Below, in pieces: positions 44,111 through 52,867 of a stretch of 64,000 nt of DNA (position 1 is its first letter; each line of letters begins with the position of its first letter). The notes under the pieces are model-generated. The model worked only from the letters and a program-made list of their open reading frames with translations, did no database searches and had not been told where the DNA came from. The stretch is taken from positions 124,001 through 188,000 of the forward strand of contig CAVTOZ010000002.1 in NCBI GenBank assembly GCA_963736505.1, in the 5' to 3' direction. This stretch comes from Solirubrobacter sp963736505. GTDB lineage: Bacteria > Actinomycetota > Thermoleophilia > Solirubrobacterales > Solirubrobacteraceae. Position numbers and translations under genes: made by a program.

Positions 44111-44862
44111 GCACGGTCCTCGCCACGTACAACGTCAAGGGCGGCGTCGGGAAGACGTCCGCCGCCGTCAACCTCGCGACGCTCGCGGCGGCAGGCGGCG
44201 CCGCCACGCTGCTGTGGGACCTCGACCCGCAGGGCGCGAGCACGTACCTGTTCCGCGTCAAGCCGAAGATCAAGGGCGGCGGCAAGGCGCTCGTGCGCGG
44301 CAGGAGCGACGTCGACGCGCTGATCAAGGGCACCGACCACGAGGGCCTGGACCTGCTCCCGGCGGACTTCTCCTACCGCCACATGGACCTCGCGCTCGAC
44401 GGCACCAAGCGGCCCACGGCACGGCTCGCGCGCGTGCTCGCGCCGCTGCAGGACGATTACGAGTACACGTTCCTGGACTGCCCGCCGAGCGTCTCGCTCG
44501 TGTCCGAGAGCATCTTCGAGGCCGCCGACGTGCTGCTCGTCCCGATCATCCCGGCGACGCTCTCCTCGCGCACGTTCGAGCAGATCGAGCGGCTGCTCTC
44601 GGCGGAGGACGGCCCGCGCGTGATGGCGTTCTTCAGCATGGTCGACGGGCGCAAGCACCTGCACCGCGACGTGATGGCACAGCTCAAGGACGAGCAGCCG
44701 GGCGCGCTGCTGGAGACCTCGATCCCGATGGCGGCGGACGTCGAGCGGATGGGCTCCAAGCGGCGCCCGATCGTCGATTTCGCCCCGCGCAGCAGGGCGG
44801 CGCAGGCATATGCGCAGCTGTGGGATGAGATCCGCGCTCGTTTGCGCAATACTGCGCAGTAA
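44107..44862 (+). CDS. ParA/MinD-family ATPase
   Basis: A 251-residue deviant Walker ATPase: KGGVGKTS at 11-18, Walker A' Lys11, LLWDLDPQGAS, and FLDCPPSVSLVSE with Asp in the switch. There is no ParB gene next to it, so it is an orphan ParA rather than part of the chromosome partition pair. Such orphans place protein or storage bodies along the nucleoid. Its 4-base overlap with the CHAD gene makes polyphosphate-granule distribution the most attractive reading, which is inference. The small protein at 44864 follows directly. Confidence 0.85.
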   Translation: MSTVLATYNVKGGVGKTSAAVNLATLAAAGGAATLLWDLDPQGASTYLFRVKPKIKGGGKALVRGRSDVDALIKGTDHEGLDLLPADFSYRHMDLALDGTKRPTARLARVLAPLQDDYEYTFLDCPPSVSLVSESIFEAADVLLVPIIPATLSSRTFEQIERLLSAEDGPRVMAFFSMVDGRKHLHRDVMAQLKDEQPGALLETSIPMAADVERMGSKRRPIVDFAPRSRAAQAYAQLWDEIRARLRNTAQ

Positions 44863-44863
44863 C

Positions 44864-45208
44864 ATGCAGAAAGACAACTCGCTCCTGGTGCTCGTCGCCG
44901 GGCCGTACCGCTCCGGCACCGACGGCGAGCCGGAGAAGCTCCAGGCCAACGTCGACGCGATGAACCGCGCCGCGCTCGACGTCTTCCGCAAGGGCCACCT
45001 GCCCGTCACCGGCGAAGCCCTCGCGCTCCCGCTGATCGAGCTCGGCGGCGACTTCGACGAGGTCTTCCACCCGATCGCGCGCCGGCTCGTCAAGCGCTGC
45101 GACGCCGTGCTCCGGATCGGCGGCGCCTCGGTCGGAGCCGACGAGATGGTCCAGATCGCGCGCGACCACGACAAGCGCATCTTCACGCACCTCGACGAGC
45201 TGCCGTAG
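44864..45208 (+). CDS. DUF4406-like/nucleoside 2-deoxyribosyltransferase-like protein
   Basis: A 114-residue protein beginning one base after the ParA stop. LLVLVAGPYRSGTDGEPEKL followed by NVDAMNRAALDVFRKGHLPV is typical of the DUF4406/nucleoside 2-deoxyribosyltransferase-like fold, with a glycine-rich nucleotide loop and a later CDAVLRIGGASVGADEMV. The frame is open upstream inside the ParA gene, but ATG 44864 is the sensible start. It is probably a nucleotide- or nucleoside-processing enzyme; no substrate can be named. It abuts a DeoR-type regulator, which often controls sugar or nucleoside use. Confidence 0.7.
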   Translation: MQKDNSLLVLVAGPYRSGTDGEPEKLQANVDAMNRAALDVFRKGHLPVTGEALALPLIELGGDFDEVFHPIARRLVKRCDAVLRIGGASVGADEMVQIARDHDKRIFTHLDELP

Positions 45209-45943
45209 ATGCTCAAGGAGGAGCGCCAGCGCCGCATCCTCGACATCGTCGAGACCGAGGGGCGCGTCGTCGCGACGCGCCTGCAGGAGGTGCTCGGCGT
45301 CTCCGGCTACACCGTCCGCCGCGACCTCGACGAGCTCGCGCAGGCCCGCCGGCTCGAGCGCGTGCACGGCGGCGCGCTCGCGCGCTCGAGCGTGCCCGTC
45401 AGCTACGACGAGCGGCAGACCCACGCACTCACGGGCAAGAGCGCAACCGCGCGCGCGGCGGCGCGCATGCTGCGTCCCGGCATGACGGCGATCCTCGACG
45501 GCGGCAGCACCGCGCTGCAGCTCGTCGAGCACGTCGAGAGCGGCACCTTCATCACGCACAGCCCGCCGGTCGCGACCGCGCTGGCCGCCAAGGGCGTCGA
45601 GACGATCCTGATCGGCGGCACGCTCGACGCGCGCGCCATGGTCGCGACCGGCGCCGAGACGATCCGCGCGTACCGCAACATCTCCGCCGACGTCTGCTTC
45701 CTCGGCGTCTGGGCGCTGCACGCCGAGCACGGGCTCAGCGGCGGCTACTACGAGGAGTCCGAGGTCCGGCGCACGATGCTCGAGCGCGCGGAGCGCGTGG
45801 TAGGACTCGTGTCAAAGGAGAAGCTCGGCACCGTGGCGCCGTTCAAGTACGGCCCCGCGAGCGCGCTCACGCACCTCGCCACCGACGGGGACGCCCGCGC
45901 CACGCGGCCGTTCGCGCAGCTCAACATCGAGATCCTCCACTAG
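45209..45943 (+). CDS. DeoR-family transcriptional regulator
   Basis: A 244-residue regulator. The N-terminal DeoR helix-turn-helix is clear: MLKEERQRRILDIVETEGRV, then VSGYTVRRDLDELAQARRLE and VHGGAL. The C-terminal sensor (~75-235) has the isomerase-like DeoRC fold (LDGGSTALQLVEHV; SADVCFLGVWALHAEHGLS). It senses a sugar phosphate in other family members. The ATG follows the stop of the upstream gene without a gap. Its targets are unknown; the small nucleoside-enzyme-like gene in the same operon is a candidate. Confidence 0.9.
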   Translation: MLKEERQRRILDIVETEGRVVATRLQEVLGVSGYTVRRDLDELAQARRLERVHGGALARSSVPVSYDERQTHALTGKSATARAAARMLRPGMTAILDGGSTALQLVEHVESGTFITHSPPVATALAAKGVETILIGGTLDARAMVATGAETIRAYRNISADVCFLGVWALHAEHGLSGGYYEESEVRRTMLERAERVVGLVSKEKLGTVAPFKYGPASALTHLATDGDARATRPFAQLNIEILH

Positions 45944-45985
45944 CAATCGCGGGGCCACGTGTGGTAGGCGTTGCCACCACTGGTC

Positions 45986-48301
45986 ATGTCCGCACCGCTG
46001 GAGGATCGCGAGCTCCGCCTCGCCGTCGTCATGACCGGCGGGGTCAGCCTCGCGATCTGGATGGGCGGCGTCGCGCTCGAGCTCGACCGGCTGCTGCGCT
46101 CCGGCGACGAGGTCTACGCCGGCCTGTGCGCGCTCGCCCGCTACCGCCCCCGCGTCGACGTCGTCTCCGGCACGAGCGCCGGCGGGCTCAACGGCGCCCT
46201 GCTCGCCGCGGCGGTCGCGCGCGGCGTGCCGCTGCAGGGCCTGCGCGAGGTGTGGCAGCGCACGGCGGCGTTCGAGCTGCTGCTGCGCGACGCCGACACA
46301 AGCGATCCGCGCTCGCTGATGAAGGGCGACGAGTACTTCGGCGAGCACCTGAAGGAGACGTTCGCGCACCAGTTCGAAGCGGAGCCGCACCCGCCGCGCC
46401 ACGGCGTCGACCTGTTCGTGACCACGACGCTGCTGCGCGGAGAGGACTCGCGCCTCGTCGACAGCTTCGGCACGCTGATCCCGGACACCGACCACCACGG
46501 GCTCTTCCACTTCCACCGCGACGAGATGCAGCCGCCCGAGGCCGCGGGGCAGCTCGCGCTGGCCGCCCGCTCGAGCGCGTCGTTCCCCGTCGCGTTCGAG
46601 CCGAGCTGGGTGCCGAAGGCGGTCATGGGCACGCTCGCGAGCTTCCGGTCCGACCACTACCTCGTCGACGGCGGCGTCCTCGTCAACCGCCCGCTCGGCC
46701 CGGCGCTCGACGCCGTCTACGCGAAGTCCGCCGCCAGGGAGGAGGTCGAGCGCGTCCTGCTCTACGTCGTCCCCGACCCCGGCCGCGTCGAGCCGGGCAT
46801 CGACCAGCGAGAGCCGGGATACACCATCACCGAGGCCGGGCTCGACAGCCTGATCGCGATCCCGCGCAACGAGTCGGTCAAGCGCGAGCTGACCGAGCTG
46901 CGCGACCACAACCGCGACGTCGACCGCCAGCGCGGCGCGCGCGAGCTGATCCTGCGCACCTGGTTCGCCGGTCCGGACCCGTGCCCGTTCCCGGAGCCGG
47001 ACCCGGTCCCCGCGCTGGACGCGGCGCTGCGGCGGCGGCTGGCCGACGCGCTGCTGCAGGACCTCCTGCGCCGCTGGCCCGACGACGTCGAGCTGCGCTT
47101 CCGGCCGGACCGCTACCTGGAGGTGCTCGACGACATCCGCGGGCAGGTCGGCGCCGCGCAGCTGCCCGACGTCGTCGAGCAGTCGGCGACGATCGCGCTC
47201 GGCTTCGCGCGCTACGCGTTCGCCTTCACGCAGGGCGACGCGCGTGAGCGCCTCGGCGAGGTCCGCCGGCGCCTGCACGAGGTGCTGCGCGAGCTGCGCC
47301 TCGGCCATGACGCCCGCGTCGCCGCGATCCAGCCGCCCGAGGGCGACTTCATCGCGTGGGCGCCCGCGCAGGCGCGCCGCTACCTCGCCCACGAGCTCGA
47401 CCTCGAGCGGCTCCAGGACACGATCGCCGAGCAGACGGCGATCGCCGCGGGCATCGTGCGCGGGATCGAGCGCTTCGCCCCCTACGCCGAAGGCCTCGCT
47501 CCCGAGGGCGCGGACGTTCGCGACCGGCTGCGCCGCCTGCAGGCGATCGAGCACGCGCTCGGCGTCGAGCGCCCGCGGATCGAGCAGACCGTGCGGCTGC
47601 TGCAGGTCAGCGCCGTCACGCGCGACGCGTTCGGCGTGGCGGAGGACTCGAGCAAGCTCGCCGGCATGCAGCTGGCGCACTTCGGCGCGTTCTACAAGCC
47701 GTCATGGCGCGCCAACGACTGGCTGTGGGGCCGCCTCGACGCCGCCGGCTGGCTCGCCCAGCTGCTGCTCGACCCCGAGCGGCTCCGCGGCATCCCGGAT
47801 CTCGCCGACCGGATCGAGGCGCTCGCCGCCGGCGGCCGCCACCGCGACTGGCTGGACGCGAGGCTGGACCGGGCCGCGATCGCGCAGGAGCTGAGCGGCA
47901 TCGACACGGCCGCCGCGCTGCCCGAATGCAGCCTCGCCGTCGCCCGGCGGATTCAGCTCGAGATCCTCGACGAGGACCTCGAGTACGTCGCCGCGGCCGT
48001 CGAGGCCGACCGTCGACTCGGCGCCATGAGCCCGAAGGGCGAAGCGTTCCTGCGCGCCTGGGGCGCGCCGCCGGGCCCGGATCGCCTCGTCGCCGCGCTC
48101 AAGGCATGCAAGCTGGGCGAGGAGAAGCTCGACGCGGGCGCGCCGCTGGCGCTGCGCGACGCCGCCCAGGCGGCGTCGGTCGGGACGGCCGCGCTGTCCG
48201 GGAAGCACTCGGGCCTGCCGCGCTTCCTGCGCGACTCGTTCGCGTTCCGGGTCCTGCACGCCGCGGCGCTGTGGTTCTACCGCTTCCTGCCGTCCCGGTA
48301 G
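45986..48301 (+). CDS. Patatin-like phospholipase with DUF3376-type C-terminus
   Basis: A 771-residue protein. Residues ~10-260 are a patatin domain: MTGGVSLAIWMGGVALEL (oxyanion Gly-rich start), Ser64 in SGTSAGGLNG, and Asp228 in YLVDGGVLVN, the catalytic dyad. The remaining 500 residues are helical, like the DUF3376 tail of actinobacterial patatins. The C-terminal ALWFYRFLPSR may touch the membrane. It would cut acyl chains from phospholipids or related esters. ATG 45986 is preferred to TTG 45971. It ends 45 bases from the convergent rpoD gene, with a hairpin in between. Confidence 0.85.
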   Translation: MSAPLEDRELRLAVVMTGGVSLAIWMGGVALELDRLLRSGDEVYAGLCALARYRPRVDVVSGTSAGGLNGALLAAAVARGVPLQGLREVWQRTAAFELLLRDADTSDPRSLMKGDEYFGEHLKETFAHQFEAEPHPPRHGVDLFVTTTLLRGEDSRLVDSFGTLIPDTDHHGLFHFHRDEMQPPEAAGQLALAARSSASFPVAFEPSWVPKAVMGTLASFRSDHYLVDGGVLVNRPLGPALDAVYAKSAAREEVERVLLYVVPDPGRVEPGIDQREPGYTITEAGLDSLIAIPRNESVKRELTELRDHNRDVDRQRGARELILRTWFAGPDPCPFPEPDPVPALDAALRRRLADALLQDLLRRWPDDVELRFRPDRYLEVLDDIRGQVGAAQLPDVVEQSATIALGFARYAFAFTQGDARERLGEVRRRLHEVLRELRLGHDARVAAIQPPEGDFIAWAPAQARRYLAHELDLERLQDTIAEQTAIAAGIVRGIERFAPYAEGLAPEGADVRDRLRRLQAIEHALGVERPRIEQTVRLLQVSAVTRDAFGVAEDSSKLAGMQLAHFGAFYKPSWRANDWLWGRLDAAGWLAQLLLDPERLRGIPDLADRIEALAAGGRHRDWLDARLDRAAIAQELSGIDTAAALPECSLAVARRIQLEILDEDLEYVAAAVEADRRLGAMSPKGEAFLRAWGAPPGPDRLVAALKACKLGEEKLDAGAPLALRDAAQAASVGTAALSGKHSGLPRFLRDSFAFRVLHAAALWFYRFLPSR

Positions 48302-48308
48302 GCGGCCG

Positions 48309-48328
48309 GGCCGCGCGAACGCGCGGCC
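48309..48328. terminator. Bidirectional hairpin between patatin and rpoD genes
   Basis: A perfect 8-bp GC stem with loop GAAC (GGCCGCGC-GAAC-GCGCGGCC). It sits in the 45-base gap between two convergent stops. No U tract. Confidence 0.5.
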
Positions 48329-48346
48329 GGCCGGCACCGATTCGAC

Positions 48347-49486
48347 TCAGGTCGCGTCGCGCAGCCGCTGCGCCTCGGGCAGCGACTCGAGCTTCTTGAG
48401 CGTGTGGTTCTCGATCTGCCGGATGCGCTCGCGCGTGACGTTGAACGCCCGCCCGACCTCTTCCAGCGTGTAGGGACGCGCGCCGGTGAGGCCGAAGCGC
48501 ATCTCGATCACTTCGCGTTCGCGCTGCGGCAGCGCATCCAGCGCCCGCCTCACGTTCTCGCGTCGCAGGTTCTCCGAGGCCACCTCGAACGGCGACTCGG
48601 CGGCCTCGTCCTCGACGAAGTCGCCCAGCTCGGACTCTTCCTCTTCGCCGATCGGCTTCTCGAGCGAGACCGGCTGCTGCGCCATGCGCAGGATGTCGCG
48701 CACCTCGCGCACCGTGCACTCCAGCTCGGTGGCGATCTCCTCGGGCAGCGGCTCGCGACCGAGCTGCTGCACGAGCTGGCGCTCGACGTGCACGACCTTG
48801 TTCAGCTTCTCCACCATGTGGACGGGGATGCGGATCGTGCGGCCCTTGTCCGCGATCGCCCGCGTCACCGCCTGGCGGATCCACCAGGTCGCGTACGTGG
48901 AGAACTTGTAGCCGCGCCGGTAGTCGAACTTCTCGACGGCGCGGATCAGGCCGAGCGAGCCCTCCTGGATCAGGTCCAGGAACGACAGGCCGCGGCCGAG
49001 ATAGCCCTTGGCGATCGACACGACGAGGCGCAGATTGGCCTCGACCATCTCCTGCTTGGCCATCAGGTCGCCGCGCTCGATCCGCTGGGCCAGCGCGACC
49101 TCGCGGTCGGCGGTCAGCAGCTGTACGCGGCCGATCGAGCGCAGGTAGAGCCGCAGCGAGTCCAGGCTGGGCTCGACCGTGAGGTCGATCTCAGGCTTGC
49201 GCGGGCCGTCGGCGTCCTTGGAACGGCCTGCGGCCGGCTCGAAGCGCCCGCCTTCGGACACCGCGGGCTTGCCGTCGGCATTGACGATGTCGATGCCTTC
49301 GCCTTCCAGGTACGCGTGGAGCTCCGCAACCTGCTCCTTGGTGACCTCCACCTCTTCCAGCGAGGCAGCGATCTGCTCGATGGTCAGGAACCCCCTTTCC
49401 TGGCCTTCGGCAATCAGCGGGCGCAGTTCGTCGATCTCCGTGATCGGCGCCTCGTCCACCAGCAGTGCTTCAGTCTTGGTGCCCAA
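48347..49486 (-). CDS. rpoD: RpoD-type primary sigma factor
   Basis: A 379-residue sigma-70 group 1/2 factor. An N-terminal region 1.1-like helical domain (residues ~15-70) precedes region 1.2 (SLRLYLRSIGRVQLLT), region 2 (AKGYLGRGLSFLDLIQEGSLGL; KFSTYATWWIRQAVTRAI), region 3 (VHMVEKLNKV; LGREPLPEEIA) and region 4 (LPQREREVIEMRFGL; TRERIRQIENHTLKKL). The region 1.1-like domain and full set of regions favour the housekeeping factor. The start TTG 49486 follows GAGGGG closely; GTG 49456 is an alternative. It directs RNA polymerase to -35/-10 promoters. The 236-base upstream gap to the folE2 gene probably holds its promoter. Confidence 0.9.
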   Translation of the reverse strand: MGTKTEALLVDEAPITEIDELRPLIAEGQERGFLTIEQIAASLEEVEVTKEQVAELHAYLEGEGIDIVNADGKPAVSEGGRFEPAAGRSKDADGPRKPEIDLTVEPSLDSLRLYLRSIGRVQLLTADREVALAQRIERGDLMAKQEMVEANLRLVVSIAKGYLGRGLSFLDLIQEGSLGLIRAVEKFDYRRGYKFSTYATWWIRQAVTRAIADKGRTIRIPVHMVEKLNKVVHVERQLVQQLGREPLPEEIATELECTVREVRDILRMAQQPVSLEKPIGEEEESELGDFVEDEAAESPFEVASENLRRENVRRALDALPQREREVIEMRFGLTGARPYTLEEVGRAFNVTRERIRQIENHTLKKLESLPEAQRLRDAT

Positions 49487-49722
49487 CCCCTCAAATCCTT
49501 CGGGTCGTGACTGCGAGCGAGACCCCCGCCCCCGGGAGCCGCTCCTTCCGTGCCTATCCGTTATGTGTGCCGCCCGAGCAGCGGCGTCGCGAAGTCATCC
49601 GCGATGAGGCTGAGCGAGTTCAACGCTCATCTGTTGCCTGTCGCCGCGGTTTGTAGCACGGGATACGCGCTATGTCCTTGGTGAAACCTTGGTCCTTTCG
49701 TCCAGTCCCTAGCCTTGTTGTC

Positions 49723-50706
49723 ATGACTCTGCCCATGGAGGACGTTCAGAGCCAGCTCCCCACGCTGTCGCTGTCGCTGTCGCGCGTAGGCGTCACGAAC
49801 GTCGAAAAGGTCATACGGATCCGCGTCAACGGGACCGAGCAGCTGTACTCGGCGCGCCTGGACTGCTTCGTCGATCTCGGTCCTGATCAGAAGGGCGCGC
49901 ACATGAGCCGCTTCGAGGACGTCGTCAACGACGCGATCGGCGAAGTGGTGCTCGGCGAGAGCGCGCTGCGCGCCGAGACGCTGGCGCAGCACATCGCCGA
50001 GAAGGTGCGCGAACGTCAAGGTGCGCGCTCCGCGGAGGTCCACATCGAGGCCCGCTACCCGGAGTACAAGGCCGCGCCGGTGTCCGGCATCGCGACGCAG
50101 GAGATCTACTCGCTGCTCGGCGCCGCCGTCGCGTCGGAGGCCGGCACGCGCCGGCTGATCGGCGTGCGCGCGCAAGGCATCACCGCGTGCCCGTGCGCGC
50201 AGACGCTGGTGCAGGGGCGCTCGCGCGAGCGGCTGCTCGCGGACGGCTTCGACGAGCACGAGATCGAGCGGATCTTCGAGGCGGTGCCGGTCGCCACGCA
50301 CAACCAGCGCGGGCTCGGCACGCTGCACATCGGCTGCCCTGAGGACTGCGACACCGACATCGACGCCCAGCTGCTGCTGGAGATCGTCGAGGACTCGATG
50401 TCGTCGGAGATCTACGAGCTGATGAAGCGCAGCGACGAGGCCGCCGTGGTCGAGAAGGCGCACCGGCGCCCGCGCTTCGTCGAGGACTGCGTGCGCGAGA
50501 TGGTGCGCGGCGTGCTCGAGCGGCTCGACTTCCTCGGCGACCGCCACTTCGTCTCGGCCCGCCAGGAGAACCTCGAGACGATCCACCAGCACAACGTGCA
50601 GGCCGAGCGCTTCGGGCTGCTCGGCGAGCTGCGCGCGGAGATCGCCACGGGCGAGCGCTCAGGCCACCACGCCTCGATGCGCGAGTGGCTCGACGGCCGC
50701 GCCTGA
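49723..50706 (+). CDS. folE2: GTP cyclohydrolase FolE2/MptA family
   Basis: A 327-residue enzyme of the GTP cyclohydrolase IB/MptA family, the first step from GTP to dihydroneopterin derivatives for folate or related pterins. The markers are the early MEDVQSQLPTL, VNDAIGEVVLGES, the metal and catalytic ITACPCAQ block, and VATHNQRGLG. The Cys in CPCAQ and the His in ATHNQRG are the expected ligands. ATG 49723 is used, with an in-frame ATG four codons later. TAGCCT ends 7 bases before the ATG, so the message may be leaderless. Its 3' end overlaps the convergent MFS gene by 48 bases. Confidence 0.9.
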   Translation: MTLPMEDVQSQLPTLSLSLSRVGVTNVEKVIRIRVNGTEQLYSARLDCFVDLGPDQKGAHMSRFEDVVNDAIGEVVLGESALRAETLAQHIAEKVRERQGARSAEVHIEARYPEYKAAPVSGIATQEIYSLLGAAVASEAGTRRLIGVRAQGITACPCAQTLVQGRSRERLLADGFDEHEIERIFEAVPVATHNQRGLGTLHIGCPEDCDTDIDAQLLLEIVEDSMSSEIYELMKRSDEAAVVEKAHRRPRFVEDCVREMVRGVLERLDFLGDRHFVSARQENLETIHQHNVQAERFGLLGELRAEIATGERSGHHASMREWLDGRA

Positions 50707-51870
50707 GGCGCGGCCGAGCAGCGGGCGGGCCGCCGCGGCGATGCCGGCGGCCACGAGCACGGCGAAGCCGAGCAGCGTGACCTTGGCGCTGAGCTCCTGC
50801 AGCGCCACGCCGAGCCCGATCACGGGCACCGACAGCCCGACGTAGCCGGCGAGGAACAGCCCGGCCAGCGCCTCGGCGCGGCTCTCGGGCTCCGACACGG
50901 CGATCACCGTGCCGAGCGCGCCCTTGAACATCGCGCCGGCGCCGGCGCCCGTGATCGCGCCGCCGATCACGAACAGCGCCAGGTCGGGGATCCACGCCGC
51001 CACCGCGACGAGCGCGAGGCCCGCGATCACCGACGCCATCCCGGACGCGAGCTGGCGCCGCGCCGGCCACGACGGCGTCGCGAGCTGGACCGCGACGCCC
51101 GCGCCGAAGACGACGAAGACGACCGAACCTGCGAGTGCGCGCGATGCGTGATGCAGCGTGCCGGCCAGCAGCGTGCCGGCGAGGCCGGTGAACAGCCCGA
51201 GCGCGGCGAACGCGAGCAGGGCGGCGGCCGAGGCGGCGTAGAACGACGCGCGCCCCTCGGCCGGGATCGAGACGCGCTGGGGGCGATAGGCCGGGCGCGG
51301 ATCGGCCTTCGCGCGCGTCTCGGGCGTGAGCAGGACGCCGATCAGGCCGAGGATCAGCAGGCCGAGGAAGATCGCGAACGGGACGCGCAGCGGATGGCCG
51401 ACGTACTGGGCGAGGAAGCCGGCCAGCAGCGGTCCGGCGCCGAGGCCGCCGACGTTGATCGAGGACGCCGCGAGCTGCGCGCGGCGCGGGTTCGAGTGCA
51501 GCTCGGCGAGCCACACCGTCGCGGTCGCAGTCACGACGCCGACCGCGAGGCCGTTGAGCACGCGCGCGAGGAACAGGCCCGGGAGCTGCGGCCACAGCAG
51601 GAAGACGGCGGCGCTGAGCGCGGCCAGCGCGACCGCCGGGGCGAGCAGCCGGCGGCGGCCGTGCCAGTCCGACAGGTGGCCGGCGAGGAACAGGCTCGCG
51701 ACGACGCCGACCGCGTACGCGGCGTAGACGAGCGTGATCGTGAAGGTCGAGAAGCCGTCGGCGCGCTGGTAGATCGGGTACAGCGGCGACGGCGCGGCGG
51801 ACAGCGCCATCACGACGAGGTACGCGAAGGCGATCGCGAGGAAGCCGCGGCGGTGGCGTGTCATGAGCAT
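50659..51870 (-). CDS. MFS transporter
   Basis: A 403-residue major-facilitator protein with about 12 hydrophobic helices. It shows GHLSDWHGRRRLLAPA between helices 2 and 3 (motif A) and LARVLNGLAVGVVTATATVWLAEL in helix 4-5, pointing to an efflux-type member. ATG 51870 or ATG 51864 starts it. It is divergent from a LysR-type regulator, and the palindrome at 51925-51945 lies between them, so the regulator probably controls this exporter. The last 48 bases overlap the folE2 gene on the other strand. The substrate is not known. Confidence 0.82.
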   Translation of the reverse strand: MLMTRHRRGFLAIAFAYLVVMALSAAPSPLYPIYQRADGFSTFTITLVYAAYAVGVVASLFLAGHLSDWHGRRRLLAPAVALAALSAAVFLLWPQLPGLFLARVLNGLAVGVVTATATVWLAELHSNPRRAQLAASSINVGGLGAGPLLAGFLAQYVGHPLRVPFAIFLGLLILGLIGVLLTPETRAKADPRPAYRPQRVSIPAEGRASFYAASAAALLAFAALGLFTGLAGTLLAGTLHHASRALAGSVVFVVFGAGVAVQLATPSWPARRQLASGMASVIAGLALVAVAAWIPDLALFVIGGAITGAGAGAMFKGALGTVIAVSEPESRAEALAGLFLAGYVGLSVPVIGLGVALQELSAKVTLLGFAVLVAAGIAAAARPLLGRASGAAVEPLAHRGVVA

Positions 51871-51924
51871 GCGAGGGATAGTGAACCACGCAACCATCGC
51901 GTTCAACGCACATCCGTGCTGACG

Positions 51925-51945
51925 GTTATCGTTGGCAGCGATAAC
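51925..51945. promoter_or_regulatory. LysR-type operator palindrome
   Basis: GTTATCG and CGATAAC flank seven bases, a perfect 21-base inverted repeat. It ends immediately before the LysR ATG at 51947, in the gap to the divergent MFS gene. It has the spacing expected of a LysR recognition site. Confidence 0.7.
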
Positions 51946-51946
51946 C

Positions 51947-52867
51947 ATGGAGCTGCGCCAGCTCGCCACGTTCACCGCCGTCGCCGAGGAGGGAAGTTTC
52001 ACGCGCGCGGCCGGGCGCCTGCACGTGGTCCAGTCCGCGGTCTCGGCGGGCGTGCGCGCGCTCGAGCGCGAGCTCGGCGTGACGCTGTTCGACCGCACGA
52101 CCCATCGGGTGGAGCTGAGCGACGCGGGGCGCGTGCTGCTGCCCGAGGCGCGCCGGACGCTCGCCGCCGCGGCGGCCGCGCGCGACGCGATCGACCAGCT
52201 GCACGGCGGGCTGCGCGGCACCGTCCGGCTCGGCGTGATGCTCTCCCAGCGCGCGCCGGCGGTGAGCGTGCCGCGGCTGCTCGCCGCCCTGCGCGCCGAG
52301 CACCCCGGGATCGACGTCCAGCTCAAGATCGGCGGCAGCGCGACGCACGCCGAGGACGTCCGCCGCGGCCGGCTCGACCTCGCGGTGATCGGGCTCCCGC
52401 GCGGCACCACGCGCGGGCTGGAGCTGGTCACGCTGGGCGAGCAGGAGATGCGGCTCGTCGTGCCCGCGGGGCACCGGCTCGCGGAGCGCGCGTCGGTCGC
52501 GCTCGCCGAGCTCGAGGACGAGCCGTTCGTCGACGGGCCGCCCGACTGGGGCTCGCGGATCGCGACCGACCGCGCGTTCGCGGCGGCGGGGCGCTCCCGC
52601 GCGATCGCCTACGAGGTCGCCGACATGGCCGGGCTGGCCGAGTTCGTCCACTACGGGCTGGCCGTCGCGATCATCCCGCCGGCGATGGTCGACCCCGGCG
52701 CGGAGGTGCGCGTCGTGCCGATCCGCCCGGACCCGCCGTACTTCACGACCTCGCTCGCCGCCCCGGCCGGGCGCGAGGTCGGCGCCGCGGCGCGCGCGCT
52801 GCTCGAGCTGGCTACGTCTGCGGATCGCCGCGCAGGCGCGCCTGGCGCGCCTGCACCAGCGCCCTGA
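51947..52867 (+). CDS. LysR-family transcriptional regulator
   Basis: A 306-residue LysR regulator. The N-terminal winged helix is textbook: MELRQLATFTAVAEEGSFTR, AAGRLHVVQSAVSAGVRALE and LFDRTTHRVELSDAGR. The effector-binding domain follows from about residue 90 (TVRLGVMLSQ; HPGIDVQLKIGGS; AIIPPAMV). ATG 51947 abuts the perfect inverted repeat, which suggests a leaderless message and autorepression. It is divergent from an MFS transporter, the likely target. The 3' end overlaps pgsA tail to tail by 56 bases. Confidence 0.9.
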   Translation: MELRQLATFTAVAEEGSFTRAAGRLHVVQSAVSAGVRALERELGVTLFDRTTHRVELSDAGRVLLPEARRTLAAAAAARDAIDQLHGGLRGTVRLGVMLSQRAPAVSVPRLLAALRAEHPGIDVQLKIGGSATHAEDVRRGRLDLAVIGLPRGTTRGLELVTLGEQEMRLVVPAGHRLAERASVALAELEDEPFVDGPPDWGSRIATDRAFAAAGRSRAIAYEVADMAGLAEFVHYGLAVAIIPPAMVDPGAEVRVVPIRPDPPYFTTSLAAPAGREVGAAARALLELATSADRRAGAPGAPAPAP

